A stretch of DNA of 14,536 nucleotides from Micavibrio sp. UBA2705 (GCA_002354205.1 DELD01000080.1:1-14536), one strand, 5' to 3'. Shown: positions 7,776 to 14,536, numbered from the stretch's first letter. Notes: generated by a model from the letters alone, not told the origin. Made by a program: numbers and translations.

Positions 7776-8009
7776 ATGACTTTTCTGCTCACAAAATTTA
7801 TATCGTCGCGCTTTTCTGGTTGGTTATCCCTTGCTTTGCTTATCGTGCTTATTGGCGCAGCTTCTGCCTTTTATTTTAAGGGCTATGCGGCTTGCGAGGA
7901 TGATGCGCAAACCAAACATATAGAAATCATGGAGAAACGTAATGAGATTGCTAATAATCGCCCTGACAGCGCCGCTACTATTGAGCGCCTGCGCAACGGC
8001 ACATTCTAG
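7776..8009 (+). CDS. Inner-membrane spanin subunit (Rz-like)
   Basis: 77 residues. There is one N-terminal membrane segment (about residues 17-34, WLSLALLIVLIGAASAFYF), then a short charged periplasmic helix (EDDAQTKHIEIMEKRNEIAN) and an ending ATIERLRNGTF similar to small i-spanins of alphaproteobacterial phages. The i-spanin pairs with an outer-membrane lipoprotein to fuse the two membranes in the last step of lysis. The partner gene starts inside this one in the +1 frame and extends past its end, the classic Rz/Rz1 layout. At 77 residues it is short for the class, so its periplasmic reach is limited. Confidence 0.78.
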   Translation: MTFLLTKFISSRFSGWLSLALLIVLIGAASAFYFKGYAACEDDAQTKHIEIMEKRNEIANNRPDSAATIERLRNGTF

Positions 8010-8148
8010 CGGCGGTTTGTCCGTTGTCCAATACAGCGAAACCAAGCAGGGCAAAGCGGCTGACGAAATCGCGGGAGGTTCTTGCCCAGTGCTGAATGAG
8101 TTTATCAATGACTACTCGGTTTTACGTGATCAGGCGCGCGTCAAATAA
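7942..8148 (+). CDS. Outer-membrane spanin lipoprotein (Rz1-like), overlapping the i-spanin gene
   Basis: 68 residues; GGAG at 7931-7934 lies 7 nt before the ATG, inside the i-spanin gene and in a different frame. The N-terminus is a lipoprotein signal (MRLLIIALTAPLLLSACATA) with lipobox LLSAC, so Cys17 should be lipidated and Ala at +2 favours the outer membrane. The mature part is about 52 residues, contains a second Cys (GGSCP) and is polar. Together with the i-spanin it would bridge the periplasm and disrupt the outer membrane, so the host is Gram-negative. It is the last gene of the late operon visible here. Confidence 0.8.
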   Translation: MRLLIIALTAPLLLSACATAHSSGGLSVVQYSETKQGKAADEIAGGSCPVLNEFINDYSVLRDQARVK

Positions 8149-8192
8149 TTTTGCATAGCTTCTTCGCCAAGAACATGGGGCCTTAGGCTGTT

Positions 8193-8912
8193 TTATTTAT
8201 CAGAATCTGGCAGTTTATTTTTTGGCTTTCTTCTTTCCGCTCTCCTTTGTTTCGCTCTTTCAAGCTTTGCAGGCTGCACATAAATACGATCAAAAATAGT
8301 GTCTACAAAGTCTTGAAGGTCAAGCGATTCTGCTTCGGTTGCCGTTCCTTCGTGTGCAGCATCGTTACCATCCAATCTAACATTATCCAAAAAATCTTGA
8401 AGCTCGCTTGGGATGAAGTTGTTACTTATAAGCCATTTTATACGTTTATTTAGTGTGTAGTTATCATCTTTAGGAATATCGATAGCAGTATTATTGCTAA
8501 CCATATTTTGTGTGGTCATATCTAGCGCTGTTCTGAACATTGCACACGCTGCATTGTAACAATTGCCTGTTAGAGATTCGGTTGCTTCAAGGTATATGTT
8601 AGCGATTTTTTTAGGCACATCATCTGGCGCTTTTTTTGCTTTTTGGTTTCTCACAGATATATGCTTTGTGACTTGCATTGTCTTTCCTAAGGCTAGGTTT
8701 AATTCAGGAAAATCTACATTGTTTCCTCTTAGCATAGAGTTAATATTTTGCATTATAAAAATAGTTCCACGATCGCATGCGCGACAAACGTTATACGTTT
8801 CAAATACAAAAGTTTTCATTCCCGCCCTATGTCGTCTTGCGCTTTGAGCTACGTAATCGAATGTTGTATGGCTAGCGCCGCATCGTGGACAATCAGTATG
8901 AAATTCAGGCAT
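8193..8912 (-). CDS. Zinc-ribbon / DUF4145 domain protein (prophage accessory gene)
   Basis: 239 residues on the minus strand, with GGAG at 8921-8924 (8 nt spacing) inside the 3' end of the integrase gene. The N-terminus has CPRC (8-11) and CRAC (43-46), a treble-clef or ribbon-like zinc site. Residues 100-212 match the DUF4145 pattern: PKKIANIYLEATESL, AACAMFRTALD, L.KRI..LI....I...L, then VRLDGNDAAHEG at 178-189. The R179...N183...H187 arrangement resembles the HEPN-like signature R...NxxxH. DUF4145 domains are often found in or near restriction and defence loci; their biochemical activity is not settled. The last ~25 residues are strongly basic (RAKQRRAERRKPKNK), suggesting nucleic-acid contact. 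The gene lies 5 nt after int and is probably cotranscribed with it. It is convergent to the lysis genes, with no clear terminator in the 44-bp gap. Confidence 0.78.
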   Translation of the reverse strand: MPEFHTDCPRCGASHTTFDYVAQSARRHRAGMKTFVFETYNVCRACDRGTIFIMQNINSMLRGNNVDFPELNLALGKTMQVTKHISVRNQKAKKAPDDVPKKIANIYLEATESLTGNCYNAACAMFRTALDMTTQNMVSNNTAIDIPKDDNYTLNKRIKWLISNNFIPSELQDFLDNVRLDGNDAAHEGTATEAESLDLQDFVDTIFDRIYVQPAKLERAKQRRAERRKPKNKLPDSDK

Positions 8913-8917
8913 ATTAA

Positions 8918-10249
8918 TTACTCCGTGTTCTTCAACTTATAAGCAAACTTCTCTATAACCTCAAGCAACTCATCAAGCGATGGTGCGCCGTATTTTGGGC
9001 GGCTGTATTTGTGGCCCATAAGCTCACATTGCAAGCGCTCATCAATTTTGTGTATGCGCAAGTTGTCCTGAAAAGTATGTCTTAATGAGTATATGGTAGC
9101 TTTCTTGCCGTCAATTATTTCTTTGAGATTGTTTTCATCCATATATTTATTGATGCAGCCAGAGAGGGAATCATTCTTTCTAAAATAGTTTGTCAATCCT
9201 GTCGGGTATTTCTTAAAAGCCCAGAGCGCACCGCCAACAAGAGGGATTCTGCGCTCAGAGTGTGGCGTTTTCAACTCCATGTCTTCCTTTGGCCTGATAT
9301 GCACATAAGGAATCGGCGCGTTTAAATATATGTCAGATTCCTCAAGGCCGCAAACCTCAGTCAAACGCATACCTGTATTTGCCATGATTGGAATTACGGC
9401 ATAAGCTTGCTCATTAAGTCCTGAGAAGTTGGCAGGATTTAAAAGAACGTTTTTGACATGATCAATGCCAAATGATGCACGCTGCTCTTTGCGCTCTTTC
9501 GCAGCTAGATTTTTAAACAAATCCTCAAGCCCTAGCTTTAGCTGCAAGGTTTCTTCAATGGTCTTGAATATGACGCGCAAATGCGTGAATTGCTTATTAA
9601 AGGTGTTGGCGCTCCATTCCTTGCTCTCAAGCTTGCCCATGATGTACTCACGATAATTAAGCACATCATTGCGGCTTAATTCGCCCAGGGGCTTGTTTTT
9701 CACAAAACTGATAAAGTTATTGAACGCGGTTTCTTTAGGCTGAATAAAGCGCTTTGCTTGTGCAGGGCTTTTATTAAGGCGCTCTGACTTGGTAAAATCC
9801 ACGAACTTGTCAAAACAATCAGAAAGCATAATCTCTGGTTCATCATGCAGACCAAGCAGCGCGTCAAATTTCTCAACCTCTTTTTGTAGCAATGCGGGAT
9901 CGGCCGGCAATGAAGCAAGCCGCTCGTTTATTTCTTGCGCACTTGCGTTCTCAACAAGCTTGGATATATGCACATAGTCAAACCCATTCATGCGGGCGAT
10001 GTTCTTGGCTTTCTGGTAGCGTCTTTCTTCAAGGTTGCCGCCAGTGATCCGCAGCTCATCGAGCATGATTTCTATTTCATTGTTCACTTGCGCGGCTTTT
10101 TTTAGCGCTGTGTTCTCGTCTTTGGTCTTTAGGGAAATGGAAATTTGCGTCTTTCCAAACGATGAAACGAGCTCAGTAGGCACACGCCTGCGATAGCGAA
10201 AAACTCCGCTATCTGCACGCCTGTATATGTACTCGCTAACGTTATTCAA
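8918..10249 (-). CDS. Tyrosine-type site-specific integrase
   Basis: 443 residues. The start is TTG, preceded by a weak AGGCGGGA site; the frame upstream has no ATG or GTG before a stop at 10280-10282. Residues 6-41 (YIYRRADSGVFRYRRRVPTE ... ISISLKTKD) are the arm-binding-like N-terminus common in alphaproteobacterial integrases. Residues ~140-240 form the core-binding domain. The catalytic residues are visible: R295 (NTGMRLTEV), K327 near the beta-hairpin, R390 in YSLRH (with Tyr387 in place of the first His of HxxR, and H391), H413 in MGH, and nucleophile Y420 (PKYG). It catalyses prophage integration and, with an excisionase not seen here, excision. It lies between the accessory gene and the tRNA-Tyr target, as expected at a prophage end. 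Confidence 0.92.
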   Translation of the reverse strand: MNNVSEYIYRRADSGVFRYRRRVPTELVSSFGKTQISISLKTKDENTALKKAAQVNNEIEIMLDELRITGGNLEERRYQKAKNIARMNGFDYVHISKLVENASAQEINERLASLPADPALLQKEVEKFDALLGLHDEPEIMLSDCFDKFVDFTKSERLNKSPAQAKRFIQPKETAFNNFISFVKNKPLGELSRNDVLNYREYIMGKLESKEWSANTFNKQFTHLRVIFKTIEETLQLKLGLEDLFKNLAAKERKEQRASFGIDHVKNVLLNPANFSGLNEQAYAVIPIMANTGMRLTEVCGLEESDIYLNAPIPYVHIRPKEDMELKTPHSERRIPLVGGALWAFKKYPTGLTNYFRKNDSLSGCINKYMDENNLKEIIDGKKATIYSLRHTFQDNLRIHKIDERLQCELMGHKYSRPKYGAPSLDELLEVIEKFAYKLKNTE

Positions 10250-10259
10250 GAATCCCGCC

Positions 10260-10303
10260 TGTGTCCAATTTGTGACCGTTTAGTGTCCATTTTGTGTCCA
10301 GAA
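10260..10303 (-). repeat. Four 11-bp direct repeats upstream of int
   Basis: Read on the plus strand, units start at 10260, 10271, 10282 and 10293: TGTGTCCAATT, TGTGACCGTTT, AGTGTCCATTT and TGTGTCCAGAA. The spacing is exactly 11 bp, about one helical turn, so all copies face the same side of the DNA. They fall between the predicted int promoter and the int start codon. Phage integrases bind arm-type direct repeats close to int, and repressor arrays also look like this; either could autoregulate int. Confidence 0.7.
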
Positions 10304-10332
10304 TGTATAGACATAGGGGCAAGCTTTTGCAA
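10304..10332 (-). promoter_or_regulatory. Predicted promoter of the int operon
   Basis: On the minus strand TTGCAA (10327-10332) and TATACA (10304-10309) are 17 bp apart, each matching the sigma-70 consensus at 4 of 6 positions. The transcript would start near 10297, inside the fourth repeat, leaving about 48 nt before the TTG start codon. Repeat occupancy would therefore block initiation. Confidence 0.4.
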
Positions 10333-10436
10333 GCGGTTAATGCGCAAAACTTCCTTGAAAGCCTTTAAACGCTTGAATCAAATGCAATAAAAATGCCTTG
10401 ATTATGAGTATAATATGTATGGGATATAGAGTAAAG

Positions 10437-10464
10437 TGGTGGAGGGGGCAGGATTCGAACCTGC
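10437..10464. other. Inferred prophage attachment site (tRNA-Tyr 3' end)
   Basis: The 3' end of tRNA-Tyr (CCA, acceptor strand and T arm) faces the integrase gene, the usual layout when a tyrosine integrase uses a tRNA 3' half as attB and restores it from attP. The second copy at the far prophage end is outside the window, so the core limits are a guess and could extend into the anticodon arm. Confidence 0.45.
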
Positions 10465-10522
10465 GTAGTCGTGAGACGACGGAGTTACAGTCCGTTGCAT
10501 TTGACCGCTCTGCCACCCCTCC
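10437..10522 (-). tRNA. tRNA-Tyr (GTA anticodon), CCA encoded
   Basis: On the minus strand the gene starts GGAGGGG at 10522 and pairs with CCCCTCC at 10441-10447; the discriminator A is at 10440 and CCA at 10437-10439 is genomic. The anticodon loop CTGTAAC gives GTA (Tyr). The long variable arm (TCGT/ACGA stem) marks a class II tRNA, as expected for bacterial tRNA-Tyr. The T arm is GCAGG-TTCGAAT-CCTGC. The gene is intact although it is the probable integration target, so the phage supplied an identical 3' end. Confidence 0.96.
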
Positions 10523-10537
10523 TTAGAAGAGAATTGT

Positions 10538-10566
10538 TTTATATATAAATCTCAAGATTTAATCAA
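10538..10566 (-). promoter_or_regulatory. Predicted promoter of tRNA-Tyr
   Basis: On the minus strand TTGATT (10561-10566) and TATAAA (10538-10543) are separated by 17 bp. The -10 box is 15 nt from the tRNA 5' end, which leaves room for a short leader removed by RNase P. The region is very AT-rich, so chance matches are possible. Confidence 0.45.
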
Positions 10567-10638
10567 GAGCTTATATATAAGAAAATCAAGAAATATAACA
10601 ATTTTTCTTGAGAGCCAAAGAAAAGCATTTCCTTTGCC

Positions 10639-10668
10639 TTGTCAATATGCAATCTATAAGCCTTATAA
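10639..10668 (+). promoter_or_regulatory. Possible promoter of rlmB
   Basis: TTGTCA (10639-10644) and TTATAA (10663-10668) have an 18-bp spacer. The start would fall near 10675, leaving only about 10 nt before the ATG at 10685, where no good Shine-Dalgarno is seen. The AT-rich setting makes this a weak call. Confidence 0.3.
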
Positions 10669-10684
10669 AAAAGATGGGTATATA

Positions 10685-11656
10685 ATGAATAAGCCAAGAA
10701 ATAAAGATCATAAGCATAAAAGCAAAGGCTCTCAAAAGGGCGCGGCTGGTGAGCGTAGTAATCATAAGCGTAGTGATACGCGCGATAAAAAGCCGCATGG
10801 TACAACGAAACCACAGCGCCAAGCGCAAGAGGGTGCGCAGCCACGCGGACAAGGCAGAGGGCAAGGTAGCGCTAAGCGCGAACGTGCGAATGTACGAAAA
10901 ATTGAGCGCTTAACATTATTTGGTATGCATGCGGTGCGTGAAGCATGGTTAAACCCTGTACGCCAAATTGATGGTCTGTATATTACGCCAACATTGTTAG
11001 AAGAATTTGAACAGCATATCCACGCAGCGAAAAAGGCGGGGTTAAAGCGCCCAGAACCTGTTTTAGTTGAACGCTCGCGCCTTGATGCATCTTTCCCGGA
11101 AGGCACTGTCCATCAGGGTATAGCGCTGCGCAGTACATTGTTAGAGGAGTCTGGCGCGACGGATATTATTAATGCGGGCGAAGAGCGTATAAAGACGCAA
11201 GGTAAACGCAGCCTGGTTTTGATCTTAGACCAAGTGACAGATCCACATAATATAGGTGCAATTATCCGCTCTGCTTCGGCCTTTGGCATTACGGGCATGA
11301 TTGTCCAGAAAAAGCATACGCCGCCCTTACAGGGCATTGTCGGCAAAACAGCATGTGGCGGCTTAGACCACTTGCTTGTCGCGCATGAAACCAATTTGGC
11401 GCGCACAATGGAACAGTTAAAAGATAAAGGCTATTACGTGATTGGCCTTGATGAGCGCGGCGAGGAAAGTTTAGAAGACTTCACACCGCCTGAGCGCTGT
11501 GCATTTGTACTTGGCGCAGAAGGTCCCGGCCTGCGCCGTTTAACCAAAGATGGCTGCGACCAAATGATAAAACTGCCGACAGGCGGGGCGGTCGGTAGCT
11601 TGAATGTATCCAATGCGGCAGCAATCTGCCTATATGCGTTATCGACACATAAATAA
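10685..11656 (+). CDS. rlmB: 23S rRNA (guanosine-2'-O)-methyltransferase, SpoU/TrmH family (RlmB)
   Basis: 323 residues from the ATG at 10685; a TTG at 10634 in the same frame would add 17 residues that do not look conserved. RlmB methylates the 2'-O of G2251 (E. coli numbering) in the 23S rRNA peptidyl-transferase P loop, using SAM. Residues 1-70 are a Lys/Arg/Gln-rich disordered extension. Residues 75-150 are the substrate-binding domain (LFGMHAVREAWLNP). The SPOUT catalytic domain has all three motifs: DPHNIGAIIRSASAFG (186-201, with N189 and R195), FVLGAEGPGLRRLT (274-287) and IKLPTGGAVGSLNVSNAAA (295-313), which form the trefoil-knot SAM site. This is a host gene, divergent from tRNA-Tyr. 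Closely related TrmH-family enzymes modify tRNA, but the N-terminal domain favours RlmB. Confidence 0.9.
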   Translation: MNKPRNKDHKHKSKGSQKGAAGERSNHKRSDTRDKKPHGTTKPQRQAQEGAQPRGQGRGQGSAKRERANVRKIERLTLFGMHAVREAWLNPVRQIDGLYITPTLLEEFEQHIHAAKKAGLKRPEPVLVERSRLDASFPEGTVHQGIALRSTLLEESGATDIINAGEERIKTQGKRSLVLILDQVTDPHNIGAIIRSASAFGITGMIVQKKHTPPLQGIVGKTACGGLDHLLVAHETNLARTMEQLKDKGYYVIGLDERGEESLEDFTPPERCAFVLGAEGPGLRRLTKDGCDQMIKLPTGGAVGSLNVSNAAAICLYALSTHK

Positions 11657-11674
11657 AATAAAGAGCGTTAAACG

Positions 11675-11709
11675 AATAAGGGGGGGTGCATTACGCATCC
11701 CCCCTTATT
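11675..11709. terminator. Convergent hairpin terminator
   Basis: An inverted repeat of 15 bp with a 5-nt loop: AATAAGGGGGGGTGC pairs with GCATCCCCCCTTATT, including one G-T wobble. It lies between the ends of rlmB (plus) and the 754-residue gene (minus). The AT-rich flanks of the stem supply U-rich tails in both directions, so it probably serves both transcripts. Confidence 0.85.
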
Positions 11710-11733
11710 TATAAGCAGTGCCTCTGGCGTTAA

Positions 11734-13998
11734 TTACAGCTCAATACCGTTCAGGCGATTATTTGATCTCGCTTCGTTTTCTAGCTCTTCATAAGTGCTT
11801 GTCGGCGACATGCCAGTGCGGCGATTGCCCATAGATATCCCTGAATTACTATTACCTATATTGATGGTTGCGCCATTTCGGATCATGCCTTCTACCATTT
11901 TGCCTGCATCGCGTATGCCTTCGCCAACCGCATTGTTAACTCTTTGCTGGCGTTGCTGTGATTGCTGTTCATCAAACAGGCGTTCTTGCACAGGGTCTTT
12001 ACCTGCAATGTAATAATCAAAACCAGGGTCTTCTTTTGCGATTTCTGGGTTGCTTTGCCCCTTGGCGGTGGTTAATGCGCTACCGTTATTTTGTTTGTAA
12101 TCATCATTAATGACGGAAATATTATGGCGTCCTTGCGCATCAACGCGAATGTGGAATTGTAGCTCCTCGTTTTTCAAGTCTTTGCCATCTCCCCATCTGT
12201 CTTCAAATTCGACAGTTTTAACCATACCGCCTTGATTGTTGTAATTTGATGTATGACGGTCGTTGGCCATGGCAATATTGCCGAATCCTGAAAGACTGCT
12301 GTTTGACCATGCTAAATCATTTAAGTTGCCAATGTCATTAATATGGTCGTTAACGCGGTAAGCGATAACGTCACCATTGGCATCTTTATTGATGTATAAT
12401 AGGCCTTCATCTTCATCAATATGCAGCATGCCTTTTGTGCCACCATCAAAGCCACGGTCAATATTTTCTTGGTAAACACGCTCCATATCGGCATTACCCG
12501 TGATGATTTCGTCATTCTCCCATTTTACTTGCGTGGTATCCATCGCAGCGTAGCTGATGCTGCCATCACCAATGCCTTGAAACGTATTTTGGGCATAGCC
12601 GCGGTGTTCTTGCTGTAATTGCTGTTCAGCCTGCTGTGCTTGCTGCTGCGCGACCTGTTCGGGGGTTAATACAGGAGGGGGCGGCGCTGGTGAATGCGTT
12701 GGTTGCTGTCCTGTCTGTGTGTTTGTGTTTTGCTGATTAGCCTGCGGGGCGTTGCTACCGCGCTGTAAGTTACCAAACAAACCGCCGCCACCGCCAAGTG
12801 TCTTTATGAAGCCTTGGATCATTTCAACAATTTCTTTGAACATGTCTTGTAGACCTTCAAACATGCCGTTAATGCCAGATTTGGGCGCGTCATCAGAAAT
12901 TAAAGCCAATCGCGCGGCTTCTTTGATGTCCTTGCCATCGCCTATGCCTTTTTCAAATTTCTCACGGGCAGCTTTCCATTTTTCTTTGTCTACTTGCAGT
13001 AGCCCCTTATCATCAATCTCAGCGAAATCATATTTAATCAGAGCATTTTGGCGCTTTTGCGCTATGTCCGCAGGGTCAACTTGTCCTGCATGTGTCGCTA
13101 GAAATTCGTTAACTTCTGCGTCTGTCATCAAGTGCAGTGGTATTTGGGAGACATCAAGCTCCTTGCCACTCACCGTAACTTTACCATCAGTGGGGTTTTG
13201 TCCTGTATTTGCTGTACCATTACCTGCGTTAGGGGCGCTAGGGTCATTACCATTCGTGTCGTCTGTCCCTAAGCCTACTTCATTTGGGTCAGGGGCATCA
13301 CCATCCATGCTGCTTAGTCCGAGAACTATAGTGCCCGCTGTTAATACCGTCGCTGCTCTGCCTGTCCAGCTTCTTGGTTTCTTTGCGTCAGTTTTTGCGC
13401 CAGCTGTAATAGCATCATCGCCAGTTTTTACGCCAGCATTAGCGACGTCATCTGTGGTGGTGCCGCCGCGCGCTGCGGCAAATTCATCTGCTGATGCTTG
13501 AAGGCCTTTTTCAAGGTCGTCTGCTGCGCGCGCTTCTGCATTTGCTGCGCGTTTGGCTGAAAAGTTTTCAAAGGGTCTTGCAAGACGATCTCTAAGGTTG
13601 CCAAGCATTTCGCCCGTCCGGCTTCGTCCTGCAGATGTCTCTGCGGCTTCTTGACTGGCGCGCGCTAAGCTCTTTGCAATGTTTTCTGCAGCCTCATCGC
13701 TAACATTTAAACCCAATCTGCCGAGTAGCTCAGGTGTGACTTCTTGGCCAGATCGCATGGCGGTTTCGACGGCTTTTAGGCCATCAACATTACTGCCGAG
13801 TTTGCTGACTATGCCTGCGGCAGGTGAATCGCCCATACTCGCAGCAATCCTCGAAAAGCTTTCAGGGCTTTTTGAATTAAGGGCTTGGGCGAGATCGTCG
13901 CCATGGTTTTTCATGAGCGTTTCGACAGCTTCGGCAGATAATTTTGTACCGCCTTTTATAAGCTGCTCAACTAATTCTATACCATATTTAACTGCCAT
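11734..13998 (-). CDS. Large low-complexity protein of unknown function
   Basis: 754 residues on the minus strand; AAGGAAG at 14005-14011 lies 6 nt before the ATG. I do not recognise the family. In order: residues 1-120 are helical (VKYGIELVEQLIKGGTKLS, many Ala/Glu); 120-210 are charged and Ala-rich; 214-230 is one hydrophobic stretch (RAATVLTAGTIVLGLSS) that could span or touch a membrane; 231-275 are Asp/Asn/Gly/Pro-rich and disordered; 280-400 are helical with an amphipathic end (MFKEIVEMIQGFIKTL); a Gly run at 402-406 is followed by a Gln/Asn/Pro linker with PAPPPP at 437-442 and a Gln-rich coil (445-465); 467-665 look like a beta-rich globular domain (DEDEGLLYINKDANGDVIAY); and a polar tail follows from 666. 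There is no N-terminal signal peptide and no catalytic motif. It lies 24 bp after an acidic-protein gene, probably in the same operon. Structural, surface-associated or secreted roles are all possible. Confidence 0.75.
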   Translation of the reverse strand: MAVKYGIELVEQLIKGGTKLSAEAVETLMKNHGDDLAQALNSKSPESFSRIAASMGDSPAAGIVSKLGSNVDGLKAVETAMRSGQEVTPELLGRLGLNVSDEAAENIAKSLARASQEAAETSAGRSRTGEMLGNLRDRLARPFENFSAKRAANAEARAADDLEKGLQASADEFAAARGGTTTDDVANAGVKTGDDAITAGAKTDAKKPRSWTGRAATVLTAGTIVLGLSSMDGDAPDPNEVGLGTDDTNGNDPSAPNAGNGTANTGQNPTDGKVTVSGKELDVSQIPLHLMTDAEVNEFLATHAGQVDPADIAQKRQNALIKYDFAEIDDKGLLQVDKEKWKAAREKFEKGIGDGKDIKEAARLALISDDAPKSGINGMFEGLQDMFKEIVEMIQGFIKTLGGGGGLFGNLQRGSNAPQANQQNTNTQTGQQPTHSPAPPPPVLTPEQVAQQQAQQAEQQLQQEHRGYAQNTFQGIGDGSISYAAMDTTQVKWENDEIITGNADMERVYQENIDRGFDGGTKGMLHIDEDEGLLYINKDANGDVIAYRVNDHINDIGNLNDLAWSNSSLSGFGNIAMANDRHTSNYNNQGGMVKTVEFEDRWGDGKDLKNEELQFHIRVDAQGRHNISVINDDYKQNNGSALTTAKGQSNPEIAKEDPGFDYYIAGKDPVQERLFDEQQSQQRQQRVNNAVGEGIRDAGKMVEGMIRNGATINIGNSNSGISMGNRRTGMSPTSTYEELENEARSNNRLNGIEL

Positions 13999-14022
13999 TG
14001 TTATCTTCCTTAATCAGTGTAT

Positions 14023-14536
14023 TTATACGTTTAACGTTGTTTCTAATTTTGTTTCTAATGTCGGGCGCTCTGTATTGGTTTGCGCAGATAGCGAGGCATC
14101 ATCTTGCATCCGCACAATGCTTGCGCCTTGAATGTCGTCTAGCGAGATTTGATCCTCTGCCAGTGCAGCTTGTTTGTCTTGTTCGGGCAAAGTCTCGTTT
14201 AGTTTTTCACGTAGCTCAGCTTCACGCTCAGGGGTGATATCGTTGCTGTTGAGCTCGGCAAGATCACTATCTGCTTGTATTAATTCCTGTACGCGCGCGA
14301 TCTGCGCGTTGTATTGTGCTTCGGTCAGTTCAATTTCGCCATTTTCAAACTGGTTAAGCGTGGCTTCAATATCTGACATTTCTAATTGCAGTAATTCGTC
14401 TTTCGCTTGAACAAAGTTGTCCTTTTCAATAGAGGCCTCTGAATCTGCTTCAATTTTATCTGCGAGTATTTGGCTTGCAGCTTGATCATTAGCCTTATCT
14501 TGATTGAAAATTTCACCAGCTTTATAGGTGCCAAGC
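14023..14536 (-). CDS. Acidic helical protein of unknown function (5' end outside window)
   Basis: The minus-strand frame is open from the window edge through the ATG at 14377-14379 to the stop at 14023; the upstream codons (ending ...DELLQLE before MSDIEATLNQ) have the same composition, so that Met is internal and the gene is cut by the edge. About 170 C-terminal residues are visible, rich in Glu, Asp, Gln and Ala, and mostly helical or coiled-coil-like (LTEAQYNAQIARVQELIQAD, TPEREAELREKLNETL). There is no membrane segment or known motif. It ends 24 bp before the 754-residue gene and is probably cotranscribed with it; a physical partnership is a guess. Confidence 0.65.
   Translation of the reverse strand, partial: LGTYKAGEIFNQDKANDQAASQILADKIEADSEASIEKDNFVQAKDELLQLEMSDIEATLNQFENGEIELTEAQYNAQIARVQELIQADSDLAELNSNDITPEREAELREKLNETLPEQDKQAALAEDQISLDDIQGASIVRMQDDASLSAQTNTERPTLETKLETTLNV

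Noticed and set aside
8149..8192. Possible terminator between the o-spanin gene and the convergent DUF4145 gene
   Set aside because: Only very short inverted repeats are present (TTCTT/AAGAA with a CGCC loop; GCCT/AGGC with a 1-nt loop) and no hairpin is followed by a proper T-run.
10634..10684. N-terminal extension of RlmB from a TTG at 10634
   Set aside because: The 17 extra residues contain no conserved feature and would overlap the likely promoter; the ATG at 10685 starts the usual basic extension.
12752..13501. Plus-strand open frame of 249 codons
   Set aside because: It is antisense to the 754-residue gene, which has a good ribosome binding site, a full-length frame and a matching terminator; the composition (Ser/Pro/Cys-rich) looks like a shadow.
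1..14536. CRISPR arrays, insertion sequences or toxin-antitoxin pairs
   Set aside because: No repeat-spacer pattern, transposase motif, terminal inverted repeats or small paired toxin-antitoxin genes were seen in the window.

Overview
The window is the right-hand part of a prophage joined to host chromosome, most likely from an alphaproteobacterium. Three things point there: the tail-fibre family and the integrase type (short N-terminal 'FRYRRRVP' region, YSLRH active-site box) are ones I know mainly from alphaproteobacterial phages and elements, and a tRNA-Tyr gene lies back to back with the 23S rRNA methyltransferase gene rlmB, a neighbourhood I recall from alphaproteobacterial chromosomes. 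Species cannot be told from the window.

Bases 1 to about 8150 (plus strand) are a tightly packed late operon. It begins inside a tail tape-measure gene cut by the window edge. Next come a tail hub/tip protein, a discoidin-like tail protein, a tail fibre with an HTHTF metal-binding tip, a 214-residue protein built from two diverged copies of one domain, and a 215-residue membrane protein of unknown role. The lysis cassette follows: a one-TM holin candidate, a 49-residue ORF with a good ribosome binding site, a SleB-type endolysin, and an overlapping inner/outer membrane spanin pair (Rz/Rz1 type). Most junctions are 1-4 bp overlaps or gaps of a few bases, so translation is probably coupled. No sheath or contractile-tail baseplate gene is visible, which hints at a siphovirus-like tail, but upstream genes are not seen.

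Bases 8193 to 10332 (minus strand) are the lysogeny end: a tyrosine integrase and, 5 nt downstream of it, a zinc-ribbon/DUF4145 protein. Between a predicted int promoter and the int start lie four direct repeats at exactly 11-bp spacing, likely a binding array for Int or a regulator. The 3' end of tRNA-Tyr faces the prophage at 10437, so this is the probable attachment site; the other att copy is outside the window.

Bases 10440 to 14536 are host DNA: tRNA-Tyr with encoded CCA (minus), rlmB (plus), a strong convergent hairpin terminator, then two minus-strand genes I do not recognise: a 754-residue low-complexity, multi-part protein and, upstream of it, an acidic helical protein running off the window. 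No intergenic stretch exceeds 300 bases; the longest (10250-10436 and 10523-10684) hold the integrase control region and the divergent tRNA-Tyr/rlmB promoters.
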